Positions 1-8,143 of a stretch of 20,649 bases of DNA are shown piece by piece. Source of the stretch: an uncultured Leptotrichia sp. (GTDB taxonomy: Bacteria; Fusobacteriota; Fusobacteriia; Fusobacteriales; Leptotrichiaceae). The stretch is taken from NCBI GenBank assembly GCA_937925095.1, contig CALEXX010000047.1:1-20649 (forward strand), in the 5' to 3' direction. The translations under genes and the position numbers were made by a program. Each line of letters starts with the position of its first letter. Position 1 is the first letter of the stretch. Below the pieces are notes generated by a model. The model searched no databases, had not been told where the DNA came from, and was given only the letters and a program-made list of their open reading frames with translations.

Positions 1-86
1 CGGTAGCAACAAATACAACAGATGAAGGAAGAGCACAAAACAGAAGAATAGAATTCAAGCTTTCAAGAAGAGGAAGCCAACAGTAA
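1..86 (+). CDS. C-terminal end of an OmpA-family protein (partial)
   Basis: Only the last 27 codons and the TAA stop are in the window; the reading frame begins at base 3. The translation ends NTTDEGRAQNRRIEFKL plus a short basic tail. The EGRAQNRR-I/V-E pattern is the hallmark of the end of the OmpA peptidoglycan-binding domain, where the Arg residues contribute to diaminopimelate binding in characterised members. The protein would anchor the outer membrane or a lipoprotein to the cell wall. A hairpin terminator follows 9 bases after the stop, so this is the end of its transcription unit. The N-terminal part, barrel or lipoprotein, lies outside the window. Confidence 0.8.
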   Translation, partial: VATNTTDEGRAQNRRIEFKLSRRGSQQ

Positions 87-95
87 TAATAAAAT

Positions 96-157
96 GAGAC
101 TCTCTCAAATAGAAAAATATAATTTTTATATTATTTTTGAGAAAGTCTCTATTTTTA
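96..157 (+). terminator. Hairpin terminator after the OmpA-family gene
   Basis: Arms at 96-109 and 136-149 pair over 14 positions with one mismatch, enclosing an A/T-rich loop of 26 bases, followed by a T-rich stretch (TATTTTTAT). It lies just after the OmpA-family stop. The arm sequence with CTCAAA and TTTTGAG resembles the larger hairpin at 17581-17658. Confidence 0.7.
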
Positions 158-301
158 TGTAAATATTATTTATAACATAAAATAATCACGAAAGAAAAAT
201 TTACAAGCTTCCTGTTCAGTTTCAAAAAGAGTCTTTGTCAAGAAAGAAGAGAAAATAAACAAAAAATATCAAAATTATTGATAAATATTGAAAGTATAAA
301 A

Positions 302-330
302 TTGACATTTTTGAAAAAATCAATTATAAT
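302..330 (+). promoter_or_regulatory. Consensus sigma-70-type promoter for the SIMPL-efp unit
   Basis: TTGACA at 302-307 and TATAAT at 325-330 are separated by exactly 17 bases, a perfect match to both consensus hexamers. The A/T-rich stretch upstream (about 240-300) could act as an UP element. Transcription would begin near 337, about 40 bases before the SIMPL gene. Confidence 0.85.
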
Positions 331-375
331 TCAATGTAAGCTCATAAAGTTAACTTAATATAAAGGATGTCGTGA

Positions 376-1107
376 TTGATAATGAAAAAAGTTCAATTTA
401 TAATAACTGCAACTATTCTGTCTTTGGGATTGATTGTGTCTGCAGCACTATTGTCAAATGCAATGCATAATTCAGACAAGAGCCATAACAGAATAACTGT
501 GAAAGGTGTAGCTGAAAAAAGAGTAAAATCTGATAAGGCAATAATAAATGTTATATTTTCAACGTCTAACACAAAACTGGAAGATGCTCAGAAAAATGTG
601 GCTGAGAAAGAAAAAGCTGTTCTTGAAATTTTAAAATCTCTTGAACTTAAAGAAAATGAGTATCATATAAATAATGTTAAAATACAGCCTAATTTTTCAG
701 AGAGACAGCAGGAAAAGGAAACTAAAATATTAAATTATGATGTTATGCAGTCTGTAGTTATTGCTCCAAAAAATATTGAGAGAAGTGATGAAATTTATGA
801 AAAACTGCAGGAATTAAAACTGACATTTAATAATATGGAAATTGTAAAACCTGAGTATTATATTACAAGTATTGAGAAATATAAAAAGGATTTGCTTGTC
901 AGTGCAACTGAAAATGCTGAAATGAGAGCTAGGGAAATGCTAAAAGTCAACAAAAATGAAATCGGTGGATTGGAAAATATGACCCAAGGGCAGTTTGAAA
1001 TTCTACCTGATAGGGAAGACTCAAAACATGTAAATGATGAGGAACTTAATCAAATGTATAAAAAACTACGTTCAGTAGTAACAGCCACATATTTAATAAA
1101 ATATTAA
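376..1107 (+). CDS. SIMPL (DUF541) domain membrane-anchored protein
   Basis: A 243-residue protein with an uncleaved-looking N-terminal membrane segment (about residues 7-29) followed by a SIMPL/DUF541 domain (about 38-243). The start ITVKGVAEKRVKSDKA and the regularly spaced charged helices match this family, known from E. coli YggE and the mammalian signalling protein SIMPL. YggE has been linked to reduced oxidative stress, but the biochemical role of the family is unclear. Here the domain should lie outside the cytoplasmic membrane. The start is ambiguous: TTG at 376 has AAAGGA eight bases upstream, while ATG at 382 has GTGAT close in front. It follows a consensus promoter and is 40 bases ahead of efp with no terminator between them, so the two are probably co-transcribed. 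Confidence 0.8.
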   Translation: MIMKKVQFIITATILSLGLIVSAALLSNAMHNSDKSHNRITVKGVAEKRVKSDKAIINVIFSTSNTKLEDAQKNVAEKEKAVLEILKSLELKENEYHINNVKIQPNFSERQQEKETKILNYDVMQSVVIAPKNIERSDEIYEKLQELKLTFNNMEIVKPEYYITSIEKYKKDLLVSATENAEMRAREMLKVNKNEIGGLENMTQGQFEILPDREDSKHVNDEELNQMYKKLRSVVTATYLIKY

Positions 1108-1147
1108 ATTATAAAACTTATATAAAATTTTAGGAGGAAATTAGAAA

Positions 1148-1720
1148 ATGAAACCAGCAGCAGAATTAAGACAAGGAAGCACATATAGAAAGGATAATAT
1201 CCCATATTTGATACTTAAAGCTGAAAGACATCAGTCAACATCAGGTAAAAGACAAAGAGCGGCAGAAGTAAAGTTTAAGACAAAAGAATTAATTTCAGGA
1301 AAAATTCAGGAAATTACTGTTCTTGCAACAGAACTTATGGACGATATTATTCTTGATAGAAACCAAATGCAATTTTTATATGAATCAGAAGGAGAATACT
1401 TCTTCATGGATCAGGAAACTTTTGAACAGATAGGACTTACAGAAGAAGATTTAGGAGATGCAGTAAACTTCCTAATGGAAGAAATGATAATTCAAGTGCT
1501 TATGTATGAAGGAACACCAGTAGGAGTTGAATTACCTAACACAGTAATAAGAGAAGTTACTTATACAGAACCTGGATTAAAAGGAGATACAATAGGAAGA
1601 GCGACAAAACCTGCAACAATTTCTACAGGATATACTTTACAAGTACCTTTATTTGTAGTAATAGGGGATAAAATTAAAATTGATACAAGAACTGGGGAAT
1701 ACTTAGAAAGAGCTAACTAG
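1148..1720 (+). CDS. efp: Elongation factor P
   Basis: A 190-residue protein, the normal length for EF-P, which binds between the P and E sites of the ribosome and rescues stalling at polyproline stretches. The three expected domains are visible: a KOW-like N-terminal domain (about 1-65), a central OB domain (about 66-128), and a C-terminal OB domain with the family signature GLKGDTIGRATKPATISTG (about 143-161) and the ending VDTR-like IDTRTGEYLERA. The modification loop near residues 28-39 reads HQSTSGKRQRAA rather than the common KPGKGxA. A lysine sits at position 34, but the flanking Pro and Gly are replaced and the loop appears about three residues longer than in Bacillus. Strong SD (TAGGAGGAAA) precedes ATG 1148. 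A terminator follows. No modification enzyme gene (EpmA, EarP, YmfI type) is in the window. Confidence 0.95.
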   Translation: MKPAAELRQGSTYRKDNIPYLILKAERHQSTSGKRQRAAEVKFKTKELISGKIQEITVLATELMDDIILDRNQMQFLYESEGEYFFMDQETFEQIGLTEEDLGDAVNFLMEEMIIQVLMYEGTPVGVELPNTVIREVTYTEPGLKGDTIGRATKPATISTGYTLQVPLFVVIGDKIKIDTRTGEYLERAN

Positions 1721-1747
1721 AAATAAAAAGTATAATTTTATAAAAAT

Positions 1748-1773
1748 AGACTGGCATACTCCAGTCTTTTTTG
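1748..1773 (+). terminator. Intrinsic terminator after efp
   Basis: A perfect 7-bp stem AGACTGG / CCAGTCT (1748-1754 and 1761-1767) with a 6-base loop is followed directly by a run of T residues. It is a textbook intrinsic terminator 27 bases after the efp stop. Confidence 0.9.
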
Positions 1774-1870
1774 TTATAATAAATTTACAAAGTTTTTTGA
1801 GATTTTAATATTTTGAAAAATAGAAATATAGGGGGTTAATAAACAAATTAAATAAAAGGTGGGGATTTTT

Positions 1871-2788
1871 TTGAAAAGTATAAAAACGGCATTTTTATTA
1901 CTGTTATTTTTTTATTGTCTAGTTAGTTGCGGAAAAATTTTCAATGAAAATATTTCTGAAGAATTGAGCATTGGAAAAGAAATTGTAAATAGTGGTGATA
2001 AACAAAAGAAAAATGAGGAGAAAATAATAATAGCTTCCTTTAATGCCATGAGATTAGGTGAAAAGGAAAAAAATTATGAGGTAATGGCAAAAGTTCTTTC
2101 GAATTTTGATTTGATTGGGATAGAAGAGGTAATGCATGAAAAGGGACTGAAAAAGTTGAAGGCTCATTTAATAAAGCTTACAGGAGAAAAATGGGAATAT
2201 ATAATATCTGAAAATTCTGTTGGAAGTGAAGGTTATCGTGAATATTATGGCTATATTTACAGAAAAGAGAAATTTCAGGAAGTAAGGAAGTTGGGATTTT
2301 ACAAGGAAAAAAATGAAAATGAATTTATGAGGGAGCCTTATGGAGCATATTTCAAATCAGGAAATTTTGATTTTGTGTATGTTATATCTCATTCAATTTT
2401 TGGTGATAAGGAAACACAGAGGTTAATTGAAGCATCAAATTATATAAATGTGTATGAATATTTTTTGAAAAAAAGTGAAGAAAGTGATATTATAATAGCT
2501 GGAGATTTTAATGTACCTGCAGATAGTCCAGCCTTTAGAAATCTTTCAGAGAGAGCAGGAGTATCTTATCTTCTTTCACCTGGAGAAAATCCCACTACAC
2601 TTTCAGATGAAAGGCTTGTAAGCTCGTATGACAATTTTTTTATAAATAAAGAGAAAACAAGAGAATTTTTAGAAAATTCAGGAGTTTATAATTTTGTAAA
2701 AAGTGACAATTATGCTATAATAAAAAAATACATATCAGATCATCTGCCTATATTTTCAGAATATTCCATTGAATATGATCTGGATTAA
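1871..2788 (+). CDS. Secreted endonuclease/exonuclease/phosphatase (DNase I-fold) lipoprotein
   Basis: A 305-residue protein when started at TTG 1871, which sits eight bases after the SD AGGTGG; an in-frame GTG at 1859 lies inside that SD and is less likely. The N-terminus has a hydrophobic stretch ending LVSC, a lipobox with the lipidated Cys at residue 20. The rest is an EEP domain with the conserved blocks in order: SFNAMRLG (catalytic-site Asn), GIEEV (metal-binding Glu), YGYIYR, SHS, AGDFN (Asp and Asn) and SDHLPIF (Asp-His pair). This superfamily includes DNase I, exonuclease III, sphingomyelinases and inositol phosphatases, so the substrate is not fixed by sequence. The closest-looking role is a Mg-dependent surface DNase. 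It is the first gene of a cluster with a MATE exporter and two more lipoproteins. All key residues seem present. Confidence 0.85.
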   Translation: MKSIKTAFLLLLFFYCLVSCGKIFNENISEELSIGKEIVNSGDKQKKNEEKIIIASFNAMRLGEKEKNYEVMAKVLSNFDLIGIEEVMHEKGLKKLKAHLIKLTGEKWEYIISENSVGSEGYREYYGYIYRKEKFQEVRKLGFYKEKNENEFMREPYGAYFKSGNFDFVYVISHSIFGDKETQRLIEASNYINVYEYFLKKSEESDIIIAGDFNVPADSPAFRNLSERAGVSYLLSPGENPTTLSDERLVSSYDNFFINKEKTREFLENSGVYNFVKSDNYAIIKKYISDHLPIFSEYSIEYDLD

Positions 2789-2842
2789 TTGAAAAGGAAT
2801 AACATAAATTATAGGAAAGGATGAAGAATATAGAGGAGAATT

Positions 2843-4213
2843 ATGGACAGTTCGGTTAAAGAATTATATAAAAAGGTTTTTACAATAGGAATACCGGTAT
2901 CAATTGAAAATATGATATACAGTCTGATGAATTTTATAGATGTATTTATGGTTGGAAAAGAGAATGTTGCACTGGGATTAGGAACAGCAGCAGTTGCAGG
3001 TTTAGGTTTTGCTAATCAGGTATTTATGATTTTTATAGTTTCACTTTTTGGATTGAATAGTGGAGGTGGAATACTTGCCGCCCAATACTATGGAAAAAAA
3101 GATTATAAAAATTTGAAAAAGTGTCTGGGAATAACTATTACTGTTGGACTTCTGTTTTCGTTTTTATTTTTTCTAATGGGACTTTTTATTCCTGAAAAAA
3201 TTATAGGAATCTTTACATCTGATCCTAAGGTTTTAAAATTAGGAGCAAATTATTTTAGAATAATAGCTCTTATTTATCCATTGATAGGACTAGGTTATTC
3301 CTTTAATATGCAGTTACGTGCAATTGGGAAAAATCAATATTCCTTATATTCTACAATTATAGGATTATGTATCAATCTTGTAGGAAATTATCTTTTCATT
3401 AATGGAAACCTTGGTTTTCCGGCAATGGGAGTTATAGGAGCCGCAATTGCTACAGTAATAGCCAGAATAGTGAGTATTTTTTATCTGATATATATAATCT
3501 ATAAAAACAAGTTACCTATGGCAGGAAATTTCCAGGAATTATTCAAATTGTCATGGGGTTTTATTGCGAAAGCATTGAAGATTTCTCTTCCTGTATTTGG
3601 TCATGAAATAATGTGGGTAACAGGTGTAAGCATGTATGTAATAATATATGGAAGGATAGGAACAGAAGCAACAGCTGCAATACAGGTTGTAAAATCAATA
3701 AGTAACCTTGTATTTACCCTTGTATTTGGATTATCAAGCGGTACAGCTGCCATAATTGGACAGGAAATAGGAGCAGGAAATGAGGAAAATGCATACAAGT
3801 ATGGAGTAGAACTACTAAAAGTTTCATTAGTAATAGGAACTGCTGTAGCTTTATTTGTTTATGCGATATGTCCTGTTGTATTAATTTTAATGAAGGTAGA
3901 CAGTGCAATTTATCCATTAGCTAGACAAATAGTGTTTTCTGAAGGAATTCTGATAATAATTAAAACAACAGGAACATTGTTTATTGTAGGAGTTTTAAGA
4001 GCTGGTGGAGATACGTTGTGGACTATGTTTGCAGATCTAATTCCTTTATGGACATTTGCAATACCTCTGACGTATATTGCAGGACTTAAATTAGGACTTC
4101 CAGTAGCACTTGTGTATTTATGTTCAGGAAGTGATGAATTACTAAAAATGCCTTTCTGTATACAGAGATTGAAAAGTAGAAAATGGATAAATAACTTAGT
4201 AAAAACTTCTTAA
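2843..4213 (+). CDS. MATE family efflux transporter
   Basis: A 456-residue polytopic inner-membrane protein with about twelve hydrophobic segments and the internal two-fold layout of MATE transporters. Typical MATE features are the N-terminal GIPVSIENMIYSLMNFIDVFMVG stretch (written here only as a family pattern: PxxxE near residue 22 and F-D-x-F-M-V-G near 33), the AAQYYG motif after TM2 (about residue 80), and the equivalent IIGQEIGAG block in the second half (about residue 308). Members export cationic drugs or metabolites using sodium or proton gradients; the substrate here is unknown. SD AGAGGAG lies just before ATG 2843. It is 54 bases after the nuclease lipoprotein and 15 before the PLD lipoprotein, so it is part of the same unit. 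The C-terminus contains a GSDELLKMP stretch typical of the family's end. Confidence 0.92.
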   Translation: MDSSVKELYKKVFTIGIPVSIENMIYSLMNFIDVFMVGKENVALGLGTAAVAGLGFANQVFMIFIVSLFGLNSGGGILAAQYYGKKDYKNLKKCLGITITVGLLFSFLFFLMGLFIPEKIIGIFTSDPKVLKLGANYFRIIALIYPLIGLGYSFNMQLRAIGKNQYSLYSTIIGLCINLVGNYLFINGNLGFPAMGVIGAAIATVIARIVSIFYLIYIIYKNKLPMAGNFQELFKLSWGFIAKALKISLPVFGHEIMWVTGVSMYVIIYGRIGTEATAAIQVVKSISNLVFTLVFGLSSGTAAIIGQEIGAGNEENAYKYGVELLKVSLVIGTAVALFVYAICPVVLILMKVDSAIYPLARQIVFSEGILIIIKTTGTLFIVGVLRAGGDTLWTMFADLIPLWTFAIPLTYIAGLKLGLPVALVYLCSGSDELLKMPFCIQRLKSRKWINNLVKTS

Positions 4214-4228
4214 ATTAGGAGAAATTAA

Positions 4229-5818
4229 ATGAATAAAAATTTTAATATAAAACTAAATAAAAATTCCCAAAAAAACGATAGAAAAGATGGTATGAAAAAG
4301 TATTTGTTAATAGGAACTATGTTGTTAATGGCATCGTGTTCAACAATAAAGAATCCACCTTTAGGAATAAACTATGAAAGTCCTATACGTGAAACGGAAA
4401 ATGCAGAATTTCACTATGATTTGACATATCTTGATAAGGATGGAAATATACAGTATGACAGAAATTTATGGGATGCAACTCTTAAAGTAGTGGATAATGC
4501 AAAAGATTATCTTGTAATAGAAATGTTTCTATTTAATGACCTTTATAATAAGGATAAGGAACATTTTCCGGAATTTGCAAAGGAATATACTGAAAAACTT
4601 ATAAAAAAACAGAAAGAAAATCCAAATTTGAAGGTATATGTGCTGGCAGATGAAAATAATAATTTTTATGGAGCTTTTGAACATCCGTTTATAACATCAA
4701 TGAAAAATGCAGGAATAAATGTAATTATAGTGGATATTTTTAAGCTGAAGGATACTTTTCCATGGTATTCCCCTTTCTGGCGAACGTTTATAGAACCCAT
4801 GGGAAATCCTCAGAATAAAGGCTGGATAACAAATTTTTATGGAGATATGTGGCCGAAACTTACTGTAAGAAATTTGTTAAGGGCACTTAATGTAAAAGCC
4901 GATCATAAGAAGGTTTTTCTGAATGAAAAGGAAGTAGTAGTTTCCAGTGCAAACATTCATGATCCAAGTTATTTTCATGAAAATATTGCAGTATATGCTG
5001 ACGGTCCTATAGTAAAGGACGTACTTCGTGATTTACAGCTTGTTGCAAAGTTTTCTGATTCTAAAATAGATACAGATAGCACTAATGAGGAAATAGAACA
5101 TATTGAAAATGTTAGTAAAGATAATAAAGTTACAACATATGAAGAGAAAGTAAATACTGAAGTAATGGAGGAAAAGCCCTCTACTAATATAGAAAAAAAT
5201 GAAATTACAGATATAGAAGGTAAAACTTATAAAATACAGTATCTTACTGAAGCTGCAATAGGGAAATATTTAGATACAGATATTGATAGCCTGAAATCAG
5301 GTGATGAACTGCTTATGGGAATGTATTTTCTGGCTGATAAGGGAGTAATAGACAGATTAATCAAAGCAGCAAACAGAGGAGTCAAAATAAGAATAATTTT
5401 TGATAGAAGCCGAGATGCCTTTGGAATGAGTACAAATGGACTTCCAAATAAACCTATTTCAAAAAAATTAAAAAAGAAAACAAAAGGAAAAATTGAAATT
5501 AAATGGTATTTTACAAATAACGAACAATACCACACAAAGATTACTCTAATGAAAAAAACAGATGGCAATGTTATAATCAACGCAGGATCTGCTAATCTAA
5601 TAAAAAAGAATATTAGAGGATATATAATGGATTCAAACTTTAGAATATTGACAACTCAGGATTCAAAAATGTCAAAGGATATATATGAATATTTTGATAG
5701 ACTATGGGAAAACAAAGATGGATTATTTACAATAAACTTTGATGACGAACCAACAACAAGTGGATTTTCAGATTTTATGTATAAAATATTGGATGCTACA
5801 CAATTAGGTTCTTTTTAG
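4229..5818 (+). CDS. Phospholipase D-fold (cardiolipin synthase-like) lipoprotein
   Basis: A 529-residue protein with two HKD-type modules. The first has H226 and K228 followed by SSAN at 239-242; the second has H435 and K437 followed by GSAN at 453-456. The Asp of HxKxxxxD is replaced by Glu in the first and Lys in the second, but the His, Lys and Asn that do the chemistry are kept. A lipobox (LMASC, Cys 37) indicates export and lipid anchoring. The modules are separated by an acidic, low-complexity linker (about 275-325). The start is unusual: ATG 4229 has a strong SD (TTAGGAGAA, spacing 7) but adds 21 polar, Lys/Asn-rich residues before the signal peptide, whereas ATG 4292 gives a standard signal peptide with only a weak SD. 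Substrate could be phospholipid or nucleic acid; PLD-fold proteins include both lipases and nucleases. Confidence 0.85.
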   Translation: MNKNFNIKLNKNSQKNDRKDGMKKYLLIGTMLLMASCSTIKNPPLGINYESPIRETENAEFHYDLTYLDKDGNIQYDRNLWDATLKVVDNAKDYLVIEMFLFNDLYNKDKEHFPEFAKEYTEKLIKKQKENPNLKVYVLADENNNFYGAFEHPFITSMKNAGINVIIVDIFKLKDTFPWYSPFWRTFIEPMGNPQNKGWITNFYGDMWPKLTVRNLLRALNVKADHKKVFLNEKEVVVSSANIHDPSYFHENIAVYADGPIVKDVLRDLQLVAKFSDSKIDTDSTNEEIEHIENVSKDNKVTTYEEKVNTEVMEEKPSTNIEKNEITDIEGKTYKIQYLTEAAIGKYLDTDIDSLKSGDELLMGMYFLADKGVIDRLIKAANRGVKIRIIFDRSRDAFGMSTNGLPNKPISKKLKKKTKGKIEIKWYFTNNEQYHTKITLMKKTDGNVIINAGSANLIKKNIRGYIMDSNFRILTTQDSKMSKDIYEYFDRLWENKDGLFTINFDDEPTTSGFSDFMYKILDATQLGSF

Positions 5819-5859
5819 AACAACAAAACAACAAAATAAGAAAATAAGGTGATGAAAAA

Positions 5860-7227
5860 ATGAAGAAAAAAATATTTCTTTTGCTATTGATAGTAGCATT
5901 GGGAGCAATGACAGTATCATGTTTTAAGAAAAAAGACGACAAAAAGAATCAGCAACAAACTACAGAACAGAAAGATAATACCAATACAAATGGACCTATA
6001 AATACAGATATGTTCAATGCAGGAAATCAGCCTATAGGTGATCCGAATATAAAAAATCTTACACCTGAAGAACAGCAGTTCCTGATTAATAATCAAATTG
6101 ATCCGGCAAAGGTTTCGCCTGCAATTGATAAAGCTCAGCAGGGAGATAAAGAAGCAATACTTTCACTGGCACAACTTTATTTTAATTTGAAAGATAATGA
6201 AAAAACAAAAAAATATTTACAAATGGGAGTAGATAAAAATTATCCTGAAGCTATTTATAACTTGGCTGTATTATTAAAAGAAGAAGGTAAGGAAGATGAA
6301 GCAAAAAAACTTATGGACAAATTACCTAAAAATGCTGCAACTACTTCAAGACAGTTAAGACCAGGAGCACAGGCATACAATAACGGTATTGATTTAATAA
6401 AGGCTAAAAAATATAATGAAGCTAAAGCACAGTTTCAAAGTGCTTATAATCAAGGAATAAAAGAAGCGGATATTCAAATAGCCCTATTAAATAAAGAAAC
6501 TAAAAATTATAATGAAGCTTTAAAATGGTTTAAACTTGCTCTTGGACGTGGAGTTACAGCGGCAAACTTTGAAATAGGAGCAATTTTATATGATACAGGT
6601 AAACAAACTGAAGCAAGACCATACCTTATGAAAGCATATAATTCTGGAAACAAAGCATTGGCAATGCCTATTGCATTATCCTACCATAAAGAAAATAATA
6701 TGAAGGAAGCATTGAAATGGTATAAAATCGCTGCGAAAAATGGAGATAAGGATGCTAAGGCAACAGTGGCTGAGATTGAAGGAGGAAGTAATAAAGTTAA
6801 CTCTATTTTAAGTGATAATTCCAATAGAAGTCTTACAGACAATACAATTTCAAGCTTAAAAAATAATGAGTCAAAAAATAATTCAATATTTAATCCTAGT
6901 ATTGGAAAAAATGAACAGACAAGTAGTCCAAACTATAATGTAAATTTAGATAAGGATAATTCCAAAAATTCAAATAACAGTAAACAGGTAAATACAGCAA
7001 CGTCAGGTAAAACTGATACTAAGTCATCTAAACCTACAAATGAACAGATACAGCAGCAGAAAATGGATGAAAAGGAACAAAGAAGAGCTGAGAAAGCGGT
7101 AGCGGATGCAGTAAGAAGAGCTTCAAAGAGAAAAGGTTCAAATAAAGGTGGAAGTAATCCAGGTGTTGCACCATCGGATAAAAGTATTGAAGATGCAATA
7201 AACAAAAAAGCAGCTGAATATAAATAA
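5860..7227 (+). CDS. TPR/Sel1-like repeat lipoprotein
   Basis: A 455-residue protein with a lipoprotein signal peptide (MTVSC, Cys 21), then a Lys/Gln/Asn-rich spacer (22-60), then roughly five to six helical repeats of TPR or Sel1 type (about 85-305). Repeat cores such as GDKEAILSLAQLYFN, NYPEAIYNLAVLLKEEG and NMKEALKWYKIAAKNGD show the alternating A, Y, L, G and A positions of such solenoids. These repeats bind proteins, so an adaptor or envelope assembly role is plausible. The last 150 residues are low complexity, first Asn/Ser-rich, then a basic coiled-coil-like stretch (EQRRAEKAVADAVRRASKRK), and could contact peptidoglycan or nucleic acid. SD AAGGTGAT precedes ATG 5860. It is 41 bases after the PLD gene and is followed by a terminator. 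Confidence 0.85.
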   Translation: MKKKIFLLLLIVALGAMTVSCFKKKDDKKNQQQTTEQKDNTNTNGPINTDMFNAGNQPIGDPNIKNLTPEEQQFLINNQIDPAKVSPAIDKAQQGDKEAILSLAQLYFNLKDNEKTKKYLQMGVDKNYPEAIYNLAVLLKEEGKEDEAKKLMDKLPKNAATTSRQLRPGAQAYNNGIDLIKAKKYNEAKAQFQSAYNQGIKEADIQIALLNKETKNYNEALKWFKLALGRGVTAANFEIGAILYDTGKQTEARPYLMKAYNSGNKALAMPIALSYHKENNMKEALKWYKIAAKNGDKDAKATVAEIEGGSNKVNSILSDNSNRSLTDNTISSLKNNESKNNSIFNPSIGKNEQTSSPNYNVNLDKDNSKNSNNSKQVNTATSGKTDTKSSKPTNEQIQQQKMDEKEQRRAEKAVADAVRRASKRKGSNKGGSNPGVAPSDKSIEDAINKKAAEYK

Positions 7228-7249
7228 AATTTATTATAAAAGAAATATA

Positions 7250-7290
7250 TTTACTGAGTTAAAAGACAGTAAAGTGTTTCTTTTTCTTTT
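7250..7290 (+). terminator. Terminator of the lipoprotein cluster
   Basis: A perfect 7-bp stem TTTACTG / CAGTAAA (7250-7256, 7267-7273) with a 10-base loop is followed by GTGTTTCTTTTTCTTTT. It lies 22 bases after the stop of the TPR lipoprotein. The stem is weak in GC but the T tract is long. Confidence 0.65.
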
Positions 7291-7312
7291 GAATAAAAAA
7301 AATTTAGAAATA

Positions 7313-7350
7313 AAAAATGTCCTGTCAAACAAACAAAGTGACAGAACATA
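7313..7350 (-). terminator. Terminator of the minus-strand membrane gene
   Basis: Read on the minus strand, TGTTCTGTCA pairs with TGACAGGACA (one mismatch) and is followed by a run of T (the A run just below 7320 on the plus strand). It sits directly after the stop of the gene at 7365-7763 and faces the terminator of the lipoprotein cluster. Confidence 0.7.
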
Positions 7351-7364
7351 GAGATTTCAATATT

Positions 7365-7763
7365 TTAAAATAATAATGTTATTATACCTAGTAAAGCATT
7401 TATAAGGAACGTATATGTAAGAAATATACGATTGAAGGATTTTGCAGTATCAGAAGTAAAATTAAATGTAAGTAGCAGTGTGATATCTGAAATTATATAT
7501 AATATTCCTTCTACTGATATATTTTTAAGCATAAAAAACTGATATTGTGTTGTTTTTAAAAATATAAGTATAGGTGGCAATAAAGGCCGGAAGGAATTAA
7601 AAAATAAATGCAGTAAAATAATTGATATTTCAAATATAAGAAGAAAAATAGTTATCCTCTCTGCAAATTTAGCTTTTCCTTCTGTTAAAAAAGTGATTCC
7701 AAATATCGAATATAGTCTCATAAATATTATCAAAATTGATAAAAAAGCAAGTGTGTTAGTCAT
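7365..7763 (-). CDS. Unrecognised small membrane protein
   Basis: A 132-residue, strongly hydrophobic protein with about four predicted membrane segments (about 1-22, 37-60, 65-80 and 105-132), few charges and no cysteine. I do not recognise the family. It looks like a real gene: a GGAG Shine-Dalgarno lies about eight bases before ATG, a plausible promoter lies upstream, and a terminator closes it on the same strand. It is a single-gene unit, convergent with the lipoprotein cluster and divergent from the small gene at 7911. Confidence 0.7.
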   Translation of the reverse strand: MTNTLAFLSILIIFMRLYSIFGITFLTEGKAKFAERITIFLLIFEISIILLHLFFNSFRPLLPPILIFLKTTQYQFFMLKNISVEGILYIISDITLLLTFNFTSDTAKSFNRIFLTYTFLINALLGIITLLF

Positions 7764-7791
7764 TATTTATCTCCATAATTTATTTTTTTAT

Positions 7792-7820
7792 ATTTTAGCA
7801 TATTTAAAAAATATAGTAAA
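7792..7820 (-). promoter_or_regulatory. Possible promoter for the minus-strand membrane gene
   Basis: On the minus strand, TTTACT and TAAAAT are 17 bases apart. They match four and five of six consensus positions. The implied start is about 22 bases upstream of the coding start, enough for the SD. A/T-rich sequence makes chance matches common. Confidence 0.4.
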
Positions 7821-7910
7821 GCTGACAATTTAAGAAAAAGGTGGAAATTATTTCAAAAGATTGATAAAATATAAATAACATTAATAAAGTAAAAAAAGTA
7901 GCTGAAAATT

Positions 7911-8120
7911 ATGAAGAAAATTTTAATATTATTATTTATAGGTTTGGGATTATTGGTCTTTGGGGATAACTCAAAATTTGAGTTATTCGCAAATAACATA
8001 GGATATATTGAAGAAGTGAAGAAATATGATAATGGTAATGGAACAATAGAAAAACAGGTAAAGGATTATTTGGAACAGACTAAATATAATGTTTACAAAA
8101 AAGTTGCAGAAGAAAAATAG
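7911..8120 (+). CDS. Possible small exported protein, unrecognised
   Basis: Sixty-nine codons from ATG 7911. The N-terminus has a good signal peptide (MKKI followed by about 13 hydrophobic residues, possible cleavage after VFG), leaving a mature part of about 50 residues that is Lys/Glu/Asn-rich. There is no lipobox Cys. I recognise no family. The SD is poor (AGCTGAAAATT), which lowers confidence, and it could be the remnant of a longer secreted protein. The next gene starts 23 bases after its stop, suggesting a two-gene unit. Confidence 0.5.
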   Translation: MKKILILLFIGLGLLVFGDNSKFELFANNIGYIEEVKKYDNGNGTIEKQVKDYLEQTKYNVYKKVAEEK

Positions 8121-8143
8121 AAAAATTTGAAAGGTAAAAGTAA

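Noticed and set aside
1859..1870. GTG start for the nuclease lipoprotein, and similar upstream GTG starts at 13487, 16635 and 19135
   Set aside because: Each of these GTG codons lies inside or on the Shine-Dalgarno sequence of a better-placed TTG or ATG, so the longer frames are probably artefacts.
3601..3917. Two minus-strand reading frames inside the MATE gene
   Set aside because: They are antisense to a strongly conserved coding sequence, have no SD, and show no family pattern.
5227..5580. 117-codon minus-strand frame inside the PLD gene
   Set aside because: It covers the second conserved HKD module in antisense; hydrophobic composition is the usual mirror of Lys/Asn-rich coding sequence.
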